From positions 1,151 through 65,150 of the forward strand of contig PLFD01000035.1 in assembly GCA_003136635.1 (NCBI GenBank): a stretch of 64,000 bases of DNA, read 5' to 3'. Positions 10,154 through 19,675 of this stretch are shown here, piece by piece. The stretch is from a candidate division FCPU426 bacterium. GTDB lineage: Bacteria > Oederibacteriota > Muellerivitia > Muellerivitales > Muellerivitaceae. Each line of letters opens with the position of its first letter. Positions within the stretch are counted from its first letter, which is position 1. Made by a program: the position numbers and the translations under genes. The notes beneath the pieces were generated by a model, which saw only the letters and a program-made list of their open reading frames with translations, was not told the origin of the DNA and ran no database searches.

Positions 10154-13100
10154 CTACCGCAGGATTAAGACCTTCACGGAAGAGCTGCTGGTCTGACCCT
10201 GGGACTTGACCGTCAACACCACAAAGTAAATTCCGTTGGCCAGGTTGGCTCCGCTCAGGCTCTTCTCGTCCCAGAACACCGTGTGGCTCCCCAAAGAAGC
10301 ATAAGTCGCAGCGTTCAACCCCGTGGACCAGATCATCCGGCCCGACAAGGTATAAACCTTCAAGGTGATCTGCGCATTCGGGTCCACTTCTTCCGCTGAG
10401 CTCACATCCTTCACACTAGAGATGGAGCTGGATGAACCATTCCCGCTCAGATTGATCGCGAAATTCACACCATTCCCCGTTGAGGGATTCGGGAATGCAA
10501 TTACGCTGGATGACGCCAACGAGGTTGATGCACTCACCGGCTCTTGTCCCCAAACCAACGATCCACTCACGTAACCCGTGATGTGGGTCCATTGCGTGAA
10601 GCTCGTATCGGCCGCGTAGCTCCAGTCATTGCTCTGCACCATGTTGCTGTAGTCACTCAGGTTGAACCGGCCCTGGATTTCAATCTGCTGTCCCGGCTGA
10701 AGCACCAGATTTCCCGTGAACTTGTAGCTGATGTAATCCGTCTGGCCTCCCAGGCTCGTAGGATGAACCGTGTCCACTACATCACTGGTCACCGAAGTGC
10801 CGGAGGGTAACAACCCCGCCCAATCAACCGTGGTCTGTACTGTTTGATTCGTACAGTCGCAGTTGAACCAATAACGTACTTCCACGTTGTTCAGATTCAA
10901 TGGACCCGTTCCGGTATTCACCACCTCAATCTGAGGATGAGGACTGCTGGTCTCATTTGTCGTGGTTCCCGTCAGGTAATAAACCGTAAAGGATCCTGTA
11001 CCTGTCGCTGGAGTATTGGTAGCTGTCGGCGGTTCAGGCGTATCCGTAGCCGTTGGCACAGCTGTATGGGTGAAAGTCGCTGTCGGCGGCACCGGCGTAT
11101 GAGTCGCCGTCGGAGGAACCGGCGTATGAGTAGATGTAGGAGTCAAGGTTGCTGTAGCCGTCGGCGAATTGGTGGCCGTATTCGTGGACGTATTTGACGG
11201 AGTGTTGGTAAAGGTACGAGTAGCCGTCCCCGTAGGAGACGATGTCGGCGGAATGGGTGTGGCCGTCGAGGTTGTCGTACTCGTGGCCGTACTCGTCGCC
11301 GTATTCGTGGGAGTGAAAGAAGGAGTGCCCGTCAGTGTATTCGTAGGTGAATTGGTCGACGTACCGGTAGGGGTATTGGTGGCGGTCAATACGATGGTCA
11401 CCGTATTAGCGACTGTATTGGTAGCCGTTGGAGTAAATGTGAAAGTTGTAGTGGGGCTATTGGTCGCCGTATTCGTTGAGGTGGGTGTAGCTGTAGCGGT
11501 ATTCGTCAACGTGTACGTAAAGGTCGCGGTAGGCGTATTGGTCAATGTGGAGGTAGGCGTACTTGTACGAGTATTGGTCACCGTATTCGTGAAAGTATGA
11601 GTGGGCGTAGAAGTGGCGGTATTCGTCACCGTATTGGTGGCGGTATTGGTAGCTGTCGAGGTAGCCGTTTTGGTAGGTGACGCCGTGGGTGTATTTGTCG
11701 TCGTATTCGTGCGCGTGGCCGTAGGCGTATTGGTGGGCGTGGCACCTGAGGGAGTCGATGTGGGTGTCTGGAATCCGGTCAATTCTAGGCGCAGATAGTC
11801 GTATTCAAACCCTTGGCCGAGGCTAGCCCCGCCGGTTGGCCGCAAAGTAATATCAATCTCGTTCCGGCCCGCTTTTAGGCTCGATCCTGGGAAATCCAGG
11901 TAGGCGTCACCCCAGGCCCCATTTGAACCCAGGCGTAAGGGTGTGTCAAAGCTGTGATTAGGGGGTGTGAAGCCGTTGGCTGAATTACCAATGGGAGCAT
12001 AATTGCCGTCTGTGGAACCCATGACCGAAGCAGTTTGAACAACTCCGTTGATAGTAAGGATACAGGCCCCGCTGTTGACAGCGGCGAAGGCAATATAAAG
12101 CCGCGCGGTTTGGGCCGCTGTGGGCGCGGTCGCCAAATTGAAAAAGATTTTGGATGTCGACCCGACAAAAGAACTCCCGGAGGGCACAGTGGGCTGGACA
12201 TAGTTCCAATCGGTGGCATAGTTGCTGGTCCCCACCACAAAACTGACCCCGCTGGGGTATTGGCCTGTGTAATCCATAAACGCGCCCCAAGTCGTCGGAA
12301 CGTCGTAGGGTGCGCCGCCCGCATAGCCCGGCAATACACCGGTATAGGGCGTCAATAAATGTTCTCCGTTGTTGAATTCATTCGAATTCCGGTCCGGAAT
12401 TCCGATCTGCCAAACCGTAGACCCCAATCGGGTTGGAGTCCAAGTGACCGTGCCCAGGCTCAACTGCTGACCTGCAGCCACGGTGATGTTCGTCTTTTCA
12501 AAGGTTCCGGCCGCGCCGGGACCAAAAGCCCAAAGGTTATAGGTACCTGGCACCACGTTCGGGATAGTGAAAGCTCCGCCCGTCGTGGTATGAACCCAGA
12601 ACTGGTAGGTCAAATACTGCTGTTGAAAGTCGATCCCGTTATCGACCGGCGCAAGTCCGATCAACATGCTCACGGGCGAGGCGCTCGGATTAAAAGCGTC
12701 GTTGATCGCAAAGGTTCCGCTTACAGTAGCGCGGGCGTTGGCTTGAGGATAGGCCGAATCGGTCATGCCGGCAATCGGTTGGGGTTTGAACCAGGTATAA
12801 GGCCACGCCGATTGTTCCGCTTGAGCCTGGGCCTGCGCGTCGGCCCAAAGGACTTGAGCTTTCAGGGAAACAGGATCGCTTGAGGAACCGGAATACTTGT
12901 TGGCGTAAACAAAGGCAGGACCGAAGGTCTTAGATGAGAAGGTTCCCGCAGGCTGATCCCCGTCAGAGCCGAAGCCGTAATGGCCGCCACCGAACATATT
13001 CAGCAGTGTGTTGCCGATGTGCTCCGTGAGCTCCCGGTGCATGGGTCCGCCGTCATAATACTCGTGGCTGGGCACCGTCTGCCAGATGCCGTAGGGCGCA

Positions 13101-13837
13101 CTCGTGGAAGCCCAACCCCAAACGTTGAGCTGGCCCAACGGATCGCTATAGGCGTATTTGCACTCCGTGAGTCCGTTATAAATGCCGCTGGTCCACTGGG
13201 TCACTTCCTTGGGCGCGCCCGGAACAGCGATTGACGAATCGCTCGGTGAACCCATTTCACGGAACCGATAGGGGTCTACAGCCAACCAGTTGAAAATAGA
13301 ACCTACGTAGACGTTTGTTCGCAGTTCGGCGCCGGGATAGTCGGGGTAGCTGGACTGATGGGTAAGAATAACCGTGTCGTAAAAGCCTTGTTGGCCACGA
13401 TTCAGGTCAAAGTAGGCTGCCGCGTCCATTGGACTGCCCGTCTGTTGGAGCCACACTTCCGCTTGATTGCCGCCGTTGTCGGCAGGGTTTACCGTCAGTG
13501 TATAAGTTGGGTTGTTGAAGGTCGGTCCGCCGGAACCATCGATGTAAAAGTGTCCCCCGCCGCTGCCTCCGGAAAGAAGATTCGTCCCGCTGTAGGTGAA
13601 ATTAGTGATATTGGCGTTAGTCGTGTCGATGGTAAAAGAAACAATGCCATTGGAAAGAACCACGTTGGATCCGTTTTGAGTTACGGTTACGTTCGCTCCT
13701 GTACCTGTTCCACCGCCAGGCACATTAGCGAAAGAGAGGGAAGGAAGACAAACAAGAATGACTAGCCCAATAAGGGTCAAGAAACTTGGTTTCGGGGCGG
13801 AGGAAAGTGTAAAACGTTTAAAGTTGAAAAATTTCAT
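10154..13837 (-). CDS. Secreted rhamnogalacturonan lyase (PL4-type) with CBM3 and FlgD-like tail
   Basis: A 1227-residue protein with a signal peptide ([10 protein letters not shown]). The N-terminal 350 residues look like a PL4 rhamnogalacturonan endolyase: [50 protein letters not shown] and [20 protein letters not shown], where the KYAY Lys and the HIG His are catalytic candidates. Residues 370-470 match the FnIII-like domain ([20 protein letters not shown]) and 475-690 the C-terminal jelly-roll ([17 protein letters not shown]). A PT linker (694-942) is followed by a CBM3-like cellulose-binding domain ([38 protein letters not shown]) and a FlgD-like tail ending KVLILR. It cleaves the rhamnose-galacturonate backbone of pectin by beta-elimination; the CBM3 would keep it on cellulose-containing cell walls. 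This fits well with the GH9 enzyme downstream. Confidence 0.88.
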   Translation of the reverse strand: MKFFNFKRFTLSSAPKPSFLTLIGLVILVCLPSLSFANVPGGGTGTGANVTVTQNGSNVVLSNGIVSFTIDTTNANITNFTYSGTNLLSGGSGGGHFYIDGSGGPTFNNPTYTLTVNPADNGGNQAEVWLQQTGSPMDAAAYFDLNRGQQGFYDTVILTHQSSYPDYPGAELRTNVYVGSIFNWLAVDPYRFREMGSPSDSSIAVPGAPKEVTQWTSGIYNGLTECKYAYSDPLGQLNVWGWASTSAPYGIWQTVPSHEYYDGGPMHRELTEHIGNTLLNMFGGGHYGFGSDGDQPAGTFSSKTFGPAFVYANKYSGSSSDPVSLKAQVLWADAQAQAQAEQSAWPYTWFKPQPIAGMTDSAYPQANARATVSGTFAINDAFNPSASPVSMLIGLAPVDNGIDFQQQYLTYQFWVHTTTGGAFTIPNVVPGTYNLWAFGPGAAGTFEKTNITVAAGQQLSLGTVTWTPTRLGSTVWQIGIPDRNSNEFNNGEHLLTPYTGVLPGYAGGAPYDVPTTWGAFMDYTGQYPSGVSFVVGTSNYATDWNYVQPTVPSGSSFVGSTSKIFFNLATAPTAAQTARLYIAFAAVNSGACILTINGVVQTASVMGSTDGNYAPIGNSANGFTPPNHSFDTPLRLGSNGAWGDAYLDFPGSSLKAGRNEIDITLRPTGGASLGQGFEYDYLRLELTGFQTPTSTPSGATPTNTPTATRTNTTTNTPTASPTKTATSTATNTATNTVTNTATSTPTHTFTNTVTNTRTSTPTSTLTNTPTATFTYTLTNTATATPTSTNTATNSPTTTFTFTPTATNTVANTVTIVLTATNTPTGTSTNSPTNTLTGTPSFTPTNTATSTATSTTTSTATPIPPTSSPTGTATRTFTNTPSNTSTNTATNSPTATATLTPTSTHTPVPPTATHTPVPPTATFTHTAVPTATDTPEPPTATNTPATGTGSFTVYYLTGTTTNETSSPHPQIEVVNTGTGPLNLNNVEVRYWFNCDCTNQTVQTTVDWAGLLPSGTSVTSDVVDTVHPTSLGGQTDYISYKFTGNLVLQPGQQIEIQGRFNLSDYSNMVQSNDWSYAADTSFTQWTHITGYVSGSLVWGQEPVSASTSLASSSVIAFPNPSTGNGVNFAINLSGNGSSSSISSVKDVSSAEEVDPNAQITLKVYTLSGRMIWSTGLNAATYASLGSHTVFWDEKSLSGANLANGIYFVVLTVKSQGQTSSSSVKVLILR
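11010..11765 (-). repeat. Low-complexity PT-linker repeat DNA in the PL4 gene
   Basis: Degenerate tandem units encode TNTPTATxT linker, here including PVPPTATHT repeats near 11040-11130 that the other two enzymes lack. Confidence 0.8.
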
Positions 13838-14022
13838 TTCTCAATACCATCCATCAGTTGATTCATCCCCTTCGTCAAAACGGGAGAGGAGAAGATTCCT
13901 CCACAACTTGGATGCATATCGAGATCGGTTTATTCCATCTTTTAAAAATTTTTTAGAACTTATTGTTTTAAAGGTATTCGACTAAATTTTAACGATAAAG
14001 CAGGTGACAAATAAAAGACAAA

Positions 14023-15375
14023 CTACTTCTCAACGGCTAGAACTTCAGGCTGGAACCGATCTTCCCCGCCCGAATCGTACTTAAGATCCACTTGATAAAA
14101 ATAATGGCCGGGAGCGAAAGACTGGATGTTAAGAACGCTTTGCTGAATCCCAATTGATTGGGCATTCTGTAAACTAGCCGCCAACACCCCTGAAGCGTTC
14201 CATACCCTGATAAAGGCCGTACCGCTTCCAGCCATGTTGTAAACAAAGTTGACCGTTGGTCCGCTGGAAGGGTTCGAAAAAACATAAGGTTTATTAGCAG
14301 GCGCTGGCGGGCTAGGCGTGGGGCTGCAAACCGCCAGCACCGTTACCGGATTGGAGGTCACTGATCCGGATGGCGCGCCCACATTGAACTGGGCCGTATT
14401 GATATAGGACTCATTGCAATTGTTTCCGGTTGTGATCATTTGAACCGTCGCGGCTGAACCGGCCACTATACTTCCAAGATTCCAAGTTGGGTTCGAACCA
14501 TTAAAAACTGGAGCCCCAATTGAGGAAGAAACATAGGATAACCCATTGGGTAAATCATCAATAAAACTAACGCCATCCGCGTCGGGCGATTGAACGACTT
14601 GAACGTTATCAAAAATGACAGCCGAAGCCCCTTGAACCTGAAGACCAGGATACCCCGGGCCCAAGGAAATAGTGGTACTAGCGGTAGCCACCACCGTTCC
14701 ATTCACGTAAGCCGTTAATAACACGGGATTGATGCCCGATACGGCTAACTTGACCGTATACCATTGCCCGATATTAATATTCGCGCTGGAAGTGACTAAA
14801 TTTTTATAGGGGGAATTGTCTTGAGCCACGAGGTTGATGTTATTTAAGGTTCCCTGTGAAAAAGTCATTTGATATTGATTGTTATTAACGTCGTTTCTCC
14901 ATATTAACCCTGCGGCGTCACCCGAATTGGGGAAATAGATATCCGCCTGAATGGAACCATCTGTCACGGACCCGGCGGAGATATAGTCCAACCTTCCGCA
15001 AAAAGGACTGCAGCCATAATTAAAAACCGCCGATACAGCCTGATTTCCCGGCTCGGTGGTGCCATTGAGGCCCGCTGTCACGGTTTCAGAAATGACCGAA
15101 CCGACTCGGCTGCCGCCATAAGTTACCCATCCGGCCGGCATGGTTCCCGGTGTATCCCCTTCAAAATTATCAAGAGTTGTCACGGGAACCGCCGAATTGA
15201 AATAGGCAAAATTATAAATGACGGGCTGGCCGCCCATGACCATTGGCGCGGGCGAGGTTTGAGTCAGATTGAGGGATTGGCCCAAAGCAGGATGTGTTCC
15301 CCATCCCAGGTTGAGAAAAACTCCCGACATTAAGAAAATAAAAAACTTAATCCAACCCAATTTCCACTCCCGCAT
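14023..15375 (-). CDS. Secreted protein with LamG-like and DUF11-like domains and a sorting-type tail
   Basis: A 450-residue protein with a signal peptide (FIFLMSGVFLNLGWGTHPALGQ). After a DUF11-like start (LNLTQTSPAPMVMGGQPVIYN) comes a laminin-G/concanavalin-like jelly-roll (residues about 65-250: LDNFEGDTPGTMPAGW, DIYFPNSGDAAGLIWRND, VIFDNVQVV). The rest of the DUF11-like repeat (WNLGSIVAGSAATVQMI) and a Pro-rich spacer follow. The last 90 residues resemble a T9SS type-A/FlgD-like tail: PYVFSNPSSGPTVNFVYNM, IRVWNASGVLAA, FAPGHYFYQVDL. Its ATG overlaps the stop of the PorV-like gene by one base (TAATG), so the two are probably translationally coupled. Function is unknown; a surface or cargo protein handled by the neighbouring barrel is a reasonable inference. 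Confidence 0.65.
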   Translation of the reverse strand: MREWKLGWIKFFIFLMSGVFLNLGWGTHPALGQSLNLTQTSPAPMVMGGQPVIYNFAYFNSAVPVTTLDNFEGDTPGTMPAGWVTYGGSRVGSVISETVTAGLNGTTEPGNQAVSAVFNYGCSPFCGRLDYISAGSVTDGSIQADIYFPNSGDAAGLIWRNDVNNNQYQMTFSQGTLNNINLVAQDNSPYKNLVTSSANINIGQWYTVKLAVSGINPVLLTAYVNGTVVATASTTISLGPGYPGLQVQGASAVIFDNVQVVQSPDADGVSFIDDLPNGLSYVSSSIGAPVFNGSNPTWNLGSIVAGSAATVQMITTGNNCNESYINTAQFNVGAPSGSVTSNPVTVLAVCSPTPSPPAPANKPYVFSNPSSGPTVNFVYNMAGSGTAFIRVWNASGVLAASLQNAQSIGIQQSVLNIQSFAPGHYFYQVDLKYDSGGEDRFQPEVLAVEK

Positions 15376-16682
15376 TATTTTGAATCCGTCACGGCTTTAT
15401 ATCTAACCAGCCAATCTTTCAGCGCCTGATCATCCGGCCTTAATTGAATGACCATTTGAAAACATTCAACGGCGTTAACTTTATTTCCATTACGGTAATA
15501 AAGGTTGGCCAGCGCCTGCCACAGAAGGACATCTTTAGGATTATCTTTAAGCCCATCTATATAGAGCTGGATAGCGTCTTGAAGCTTGCCCTGCTTCTCC
15601 AAATCCTGTCCCTGGCTTAATGGATCAGAGTTAATTTTAAAATGAACTTCCACATCCTTCGAGGGTTGGGTCGCTTCAGGAACCTTTTGAATCACCGTCA
15701 CGGGCATTTGAACTGGCACTTCGACCACTTCTTTTGGCAAATCGAATTGGTAATCCAGACTGATCCGTTGGGACGACCCCAGAGTTCCAAAAAATAAATA
15801 GGCGTAATCCAAAGTGAACGCGTTAATTTTCATCCCCGCTCCAGCCGTAAGACCGGTAAGACCGTCAATTTGGTTATTATAAAAAGGCATTTGATAACCG
15901 GCTCTTAAAGTCCACTGATGGTTCAGGGTTCCCTCCAATCCGGCTTGGGCATTGCCTACGCTGCCCGGAGTCCAATCTCCGGACAAAGCGGTTAAAAGAG
16001 TAAAACGGGGATTGAGGGTTAAAAGACAAGATCCTCCTGCTTTTAAATCACCCGACAGAGAACTTCCTTCCACCGATGTTCCCAGATTGAGATAGGAAAT
16101 ACCCATTCGCCAACCGGAAGCGGGCTGCCAGAGAATCCCGATATCCGCAGCCAGACTGGTATAAAGGTTATAAACCACCTTGTCTTGGAGAACTCTCAAA
16201 GCCAGACCTGCCGAAAAACCCTGAAACCATTCTCTTCCCCATCCCGCCGTAAAACCCACATCACTATCATTGTAATTACCCTGGGAATTCCCAAAAACGT
16301 CTCTCAGATCCAGTGTTCCCCAGTTAACATAATCCAGCGAAAAAGCCAGTCCACCCAAGTCTCCTGCGGGAAATCCAGTGGATAAAATTTCCTGAAAGGT
16401 CCCGGCTAAATAACTGTTGTGGTTCAATTCAATATCGGGTGCTTTTAAACCGGAAAGGCCGGCTGGATTAAAATATAAGGAAGAGGTGTCATCCGCGACT
16501 CCCACAAAAGCGGAACCCAATCCTATATCGCGGGCTGAGCCTTCTAGATTTTCCAGTGGATCCGCTAGGCCTGCGGCGCCTGTCACCGTCTGGGCCCCCA
16601 GCGAAGAAAAAGAGATCAATAGGGGGAAAAAAAATATCAGGCCAAGAGGTTTTAACCTTTTCGCAGCATAAAAACGATTCAT
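15375..16682 (-). CDS. PorV/UPF0164-like outer-membrane barrel with C-terminal TPRs
   Basis: A 435-residue protein with a signal peptide (LIFFFPLLISFSSLGAQ). The segment GSARDIGLGSAFVGVADDTS followed by SLYFNPAGLSGL is the signature of PorV/PorQ/UPF0164 beta-barrels. Alternating amphipathic strands run to about residue 320. Residues 345-435 hold two to three TPR motifs (GKLQDAIQLYIDGLKDNPKD, NLYYRNGNKVNAVECFQM), a fusion not found in canonical PorV. In Bacteroidota PorV carries T9SS cargo to the attachment complex; a similar role here is inferred from the fold and from neighbouring genes whose products carry FlgD-like tails. The ATG at 16682 has only a weak ribosome-binding site. It lies about 100 bases downstream of the anti-sigma gene. 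Confidence 0.75.
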   Translation of the reverse strand: MNRFYAAKRLKPLGLIFFFPLLISFSSLGAQTVTGAAGLADPLENLEGSARDIGLGSAFVGVADDTSSLYFNPAGLSGLKAPDIELNHNSYLAGTFQEILSTGFPAGDLGGLAFSLDYVNWGTLDLRDVFGNSQGNYNDSDVGFTAGWGREWFQGFSAGLALRVLQDKVVYNLYTSLAADIGILWQPASGWRMGISYLNLGTSVEGSSLSGDLKAGGSCLLTLNPRFTLLTALSGDWTPGSVGNAQAGLEGTLNHQWTLRAGYQMPFYNNQIDGLTGLTAGAGMKINAFTLDYAYLFFGTLGSSQRISLDYQFDLPKEVVEVPVQMPVTVIQKVPEATQPSKDVEVHFKINSDPLSQGQDLEKQGKLQDAIQLYIDGLKDNPKDVLLWQALANLYYRNGNKVNAVECFQMVIQLRPDDQALKDWLVRYKAVTDSK

Positions 16683-16784
16683 GGGTTTTATTCTAGCAGT
16701 GAAACGTTTTACGAGAACTTGGAAAGAAAAAACTTCGAGTTCTTTAAGTCACGGTTTTTGAAAGAACAAAAACCATGACAATCA

Positions 16785-17435
16785 CTATTCAATACTCACA
16801 TTTTTTGACATCTCAGTTTCGCCCGACTGAATATGGATCATGTAATTTCCCGCGGGAGCTTGGACGCCGTTTGTAAGAAGCCCGTCCCAATGAACGGACC
16901 ATTTTCCGGATGGCAATACACCCTGATAAAGATCGCGCACTTTTTGATCTTTCGGGCCAAGGACACAAATTTGAACCGGCGCCGGCTTATCCAATTCCAC
17001 CATAACGCTCAGCCGGTTTCCCTCAACAGAGTCGTCTCCCAACCTTTGCGGAACCTCAATCGGCGGCGGCGGTAAAACCTCCGGCTTTTTCGAAACCTCG
17101 GCAACTATGGGTTGTTGAGGTAAAATTGCCGTCATGGCCGGAACCTTTAACTCCGGATGGGACTTCGTCCGCCAGGTCAGGGAAACCAATCCCACGCCCA
17201 CCAGAGCGGATAATCCCAAAACCGGCCCAAGCCAAGACATTGGAGAAATAGAAACAGGCGAATGAAAGTTTTTAGGGATTTTAGGTTCGGGTAATCCCAG
17301 AGACAGATACTCCTGATGAAGTATTTCTCCAAAACGAGATGACGCTTCTGGAGATTTTTCCAAAAGCTCTTCCAGGCTCTGGGCTTCGGCCTCGGTCAGA
17401 TTTCGTTTAAAAAATTCATCCACCAGATTGATCAT
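16785..17435 (-). CDS. Membrane anti-sigma factor with FlgD-like periplasmic domain
   Basis: I choose the ATG at 17435, which overlaps the sigma-factor stop as ATGA and has GAGGG seven bases upstream; an ATG six bases earlier is also possible. The N-terminus (INLVDEFFKRNLTEAEAQSL to the GEILHQEYLSLGL segment) resembles the cytoplasmic domain of small anti-sigma factors but lacks the zinc-binding HxxxCxxC. One transmembrane helix follows (WLGPVLGLSALVGVGLVSLTW, about residues 67-88). After a Pro-rich spacer, the periplasmic C-terminus has FlgD-Ig-like features: SGKWSVHWDGLLTNGVQAPA and GNYMIHIQSG. The tight coupling to an ECF sigma gene supports an anti-sigma role. The C-terminal domain looks like the tails on the secreted enzymes encoded downstream, which is unusual. 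Confidence 0.7.
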   Translation of the reverse strand: MINLVDEFFKRNLTEAEAQSLEELLEKSPEASSRFGEILHQEYLSLGLPEPKIPKNFHSPVSISPMSWLGPVLGLSALVGVGLVSLTWRTKSHPELKVPAMTAILPQQPIVAEVSKKPEVLPPPPIEVPQRLGDDSVEGNRLSVMVELDKPAPVQICVLGPKDQKVRDLYQGVLPSGKWSVHWDGLLTNGVQAPAGNYMIHIQSGETEMSKNVSIE

Positions 17436-18016
17436 TTCCATCCCTCACTGATCATTCGTTTCACTATTTCTCTCAAATCCGCCGTGCAGCGTGCCAACCG
17501 GGACATCACAGTCCCCATAGGAACTTTCAAGGTCCTGGCGATCTCGACGTAACTGGCTCCCGACCGACTCCTTAATTCAAGAATTTGGCGGCAGGGGCTG
17601 CCCATTTTTTCCAACGCGCTGCGAACAATCTCCGTTTTCACTTTTAACTCTTCGGATCGCGAATGCTCTTCCGCCGATTCCATAGCTTTCGACCGCAATA
17701 ACCCTTCCAGCGATTCCTGTTCCTGCGCTACCAATCGGCCCTTCTGTCGAAAATGCCGGTAGCACTGGTGGATACAAATCTGTGTCAGCCAGGTATTCAA
17801 ACTCGAACGAAACTCGAACTGAGAAAGTTTTTGGAATGCTGTCAAAAAAACTTCCTGGAGAATATCCTCAATGGCTGGATCGTTCGCACCCATCATGTAG
17901 ACGCAAAAACTGTAAAGTTTTTGTTTATGGGCTTGATAGAGATCAAATTTGGCCCGCTCGTCGCCCTTGAGGACTTTTTCGACCAGTTTCCGCTCGTCCA
18001 AAGAATCCCCTATCAT
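17432..18016 (-). CDS. ECF-type RNA polymerase sigma factor
   Basis: A 194-residue sigma-70 family protein. Region 2 is visible as FDLYQAHKQKLYSFCVYMMG, then DPAIEDILQEVFLTAFQKLS and SSLNTWLTQICIHQCYRHFR. Region 4 is visible as ALEKMGSPCRQILELRSRSG, then ASYVEIARTLKVPMGTVMSR, a typical helix-turn-helix. Extra linker residues between regions 2 and 4 are polar. It overlaps the anti-sigma gene by four bases, so the two are coupled. It heads an all-minus-strand block running through the PorV-like barrel to the secreted enzymes and may control that block. The ribosome-binding site before ATG 18016 is weak. Confidence 0.9.
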   Translation of the reverse strand: MIGDSLDERKLVEKVLKGDERAKFDLYQAHKQKLYSFCVYMMGANDPAIEDILQEVFLTAFQKLSQFEFRSSLNTWLTQICIHQCYRHFRQKGRLVAQEQESLEGLLRSKAMESAEEHSRSEELKVKTEIVRSALEKMGSPCRQILELRSRSGASYVEIARTLKVPMGTVMSRLARCTADLREIVKRMISEGWK

Positions 18017-18187
18017 TTACTTAGTGCCGTCCCGAGGAAATATATTCCCGAAACGGTCAAAACAGTCTTAAAAAATGAATAGAACTTTCGCGGAATGAAT
18101 CCAAGAATGAATAAAAAGGGTTAAAAGGCTTGTAAAAGACTCAATTTGATAGAAATCGGTTTGAGATCAAAACTTCAAGAAATAGAA

Positions 18188-19675
18188 CTACTTTAACAAA
18201 ACTCTGCCAACCGCTTCTTTCCAGCCCTCCCATAAATGCTTTCGGGTTTTGTCTTTCATCCGGGGACTAAACACTTTATCGACACGGCGGATCTTTTGAA
18301 TTTCAGGACCATTTTTCCAAAAGCCGATCTGCAGCCCGGCCAAAAAAGCGGCGCCGATAGCGGTCGTTTCGACCATCTTGGGCCGGTTAATTCTGGCCTT
18401 GAGAATGTCAGCCTGAAACTGCATAAGCAGGTTATTTTTGCAGGCTCCTCCATCCACCCGAAGCTCCTTGAGTTTTAAACGGGAATCTTTGAGCATGGCA
18501 TCCACTAGGTCTTTTGTTTGATAGGCCATCGATTCCAATGTGGCGCGAACCACATGCTCTTTAGTTGTGCCGCGGGTTAGTCCCACCAAAGCTCCGCGCG
18601 CGTGGCCGTCCCAATAAGGGGCTCCCAAACCCACAAAAGCCGGAACCAAATAAACGCCGCCCGTATCCGTCACTTTCAATGCCACCGTTTCAGATTCGGG
18701 CGAAGATTTAATTAATCCCAAACCGTCCCGGATCCATTGAATGGCCGCACCGCCGATAAAAACCGAACCTTCCAGAGCGTAAACCGGTTGGCCTTTGCCG
18801 TCGCAAGCCAAGGTCGTCAAAAGCTTATTCTTGGAAGTAACATATTTCTTACCCACATTCAAAAGAAGAAAACACCCGGTCCCATAAGTATTTTTCAAAG
18901 TACCCGGTTCGTGGCAGCCTTGACCAAAGAGAGCCGCCTGTTGATCACCTGCCATACCGGTGATGGGAATACCAGCACCCAAATAACTTTTTGAGGAAGT
19001 GGTTCCAAATAAACTGGCTGAAGCCTTCGCCTGAGGTAGAAGTGATTCAGACACATGAAGCGTTTTTAAAAGCTGTGGATCCCACCGCTTCGTCTTGATA
19101 TTAAAAAGAAGTGTGCGGGAAGCGTTGGAATAGTCCGTGGCGTGAGATTTTCCCTCGGTGAGATTCCATAAAAGCCAGGTATCAATCGTGCCAAAAGCCA
19201 ATTCACCTTTAGCCGCCCTTTTAGCGGCACCTGGAACGTTTTGAAGAAGCCACTCTACCTTGGTACCGGAAAAATAAGCGTCGATCACCAACCCCGTTTT
19301 ATTTAAGAATAATTTTTCCTTGCCCTGTTTTTTTAATTCGTCACAGCGGTGGGCAGTACGGCGGCATTGCCACACAATGGCTTTATGAATGGGTTTGCCT
19401 GTTTTGCGATCCCAGATAACCGCGGTTTCCCGTTGATTGGTAATACCAATGGCCGCGATTTGAAAGGTTTTTACCCCGGCGGACTTGAGAGCCTTTTTAC
19501 CTGTTTCTTCGACGGTGCGCTGGATTTCTAAGGCGTCATGCTCTACCCAACCCGGTTTGGGAAAATACTGGGTGAACTCCCGATAAGCGCTTCCCACCAC
19601 TTTACCCGAGTGGTCAAAAAGATAAGTCCGGGTGCCTGTCGTACCCTGATCGATCGCTAAAATCAGTTTTTCCAT
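18188..19675 (-). CDS. glpK: Glycerol kinase
   Basis: Phosphorylates glycerol to sn-glycerol 3-phosphate with ATP. The start is ATG 19675 (MEKLILAIDQGTTGTRTYLF), where the FGGY-kinase phosphate-binding DQGTTGTR is at the N-terminus; an upstream in-frame start gives an implausible extension. Other motifs are AIGITNQRETAVIWD, WQCRRTAHRCDELK, FGTIDTWLLWNLT, YGTGCFLLLNVG and VDGGACKNNLLMQFQADIL. The length of 495 residues is normal for the family. The start overlaps the end of the upstream glycosyltransferase gene by 13 bases, so the two may be co-transcribed although functionally unrelated. No glpF or glpD is adjacent. Confidence 0.95.
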   Translation of the reverse strand: MEKLILAIDQGTTGTRTYLFDHSGKVVGSAYREFTQYFPKPGWVEHDALEIQRTVEETGKKALKSAGVKTFQIAAIGITNQRETAVIWDRKTGKPIHKAIVWQCRRTAHRCDELKKQGKEKLFLNKTGLVIDAYFSGTKVEWLLQNVPGAAKRAAKGELAFGTIDTWLLWNLTEGKSHATDYSNASRTLLFNIKTKRWDPQLLKTLHVSESLLPQAKASASLFGTTSSKSYLGAGIPITGMAGDQQAALFGQGCHEPGTLKNTYGTGCFLLLNVGKKYVTSKNKLLTTLACDGKGQPVYALEGSVFIGGAAIQWIRDGLGLIKSSPESETVALKVTDTGGVYLVPAFVGLGAPYWDGHARGALVGLTRGTTKEHVVRATLESMAYQTKDLVDAMLKDSRLKLKELRVDGGACKNNLLMQFQADILKARINRPKMVETTAIGAAFLAGLQIGFWKNGPEIQKIRRVDKVFSPRMKDKTRKHLWEGWKEAVGRVLLK

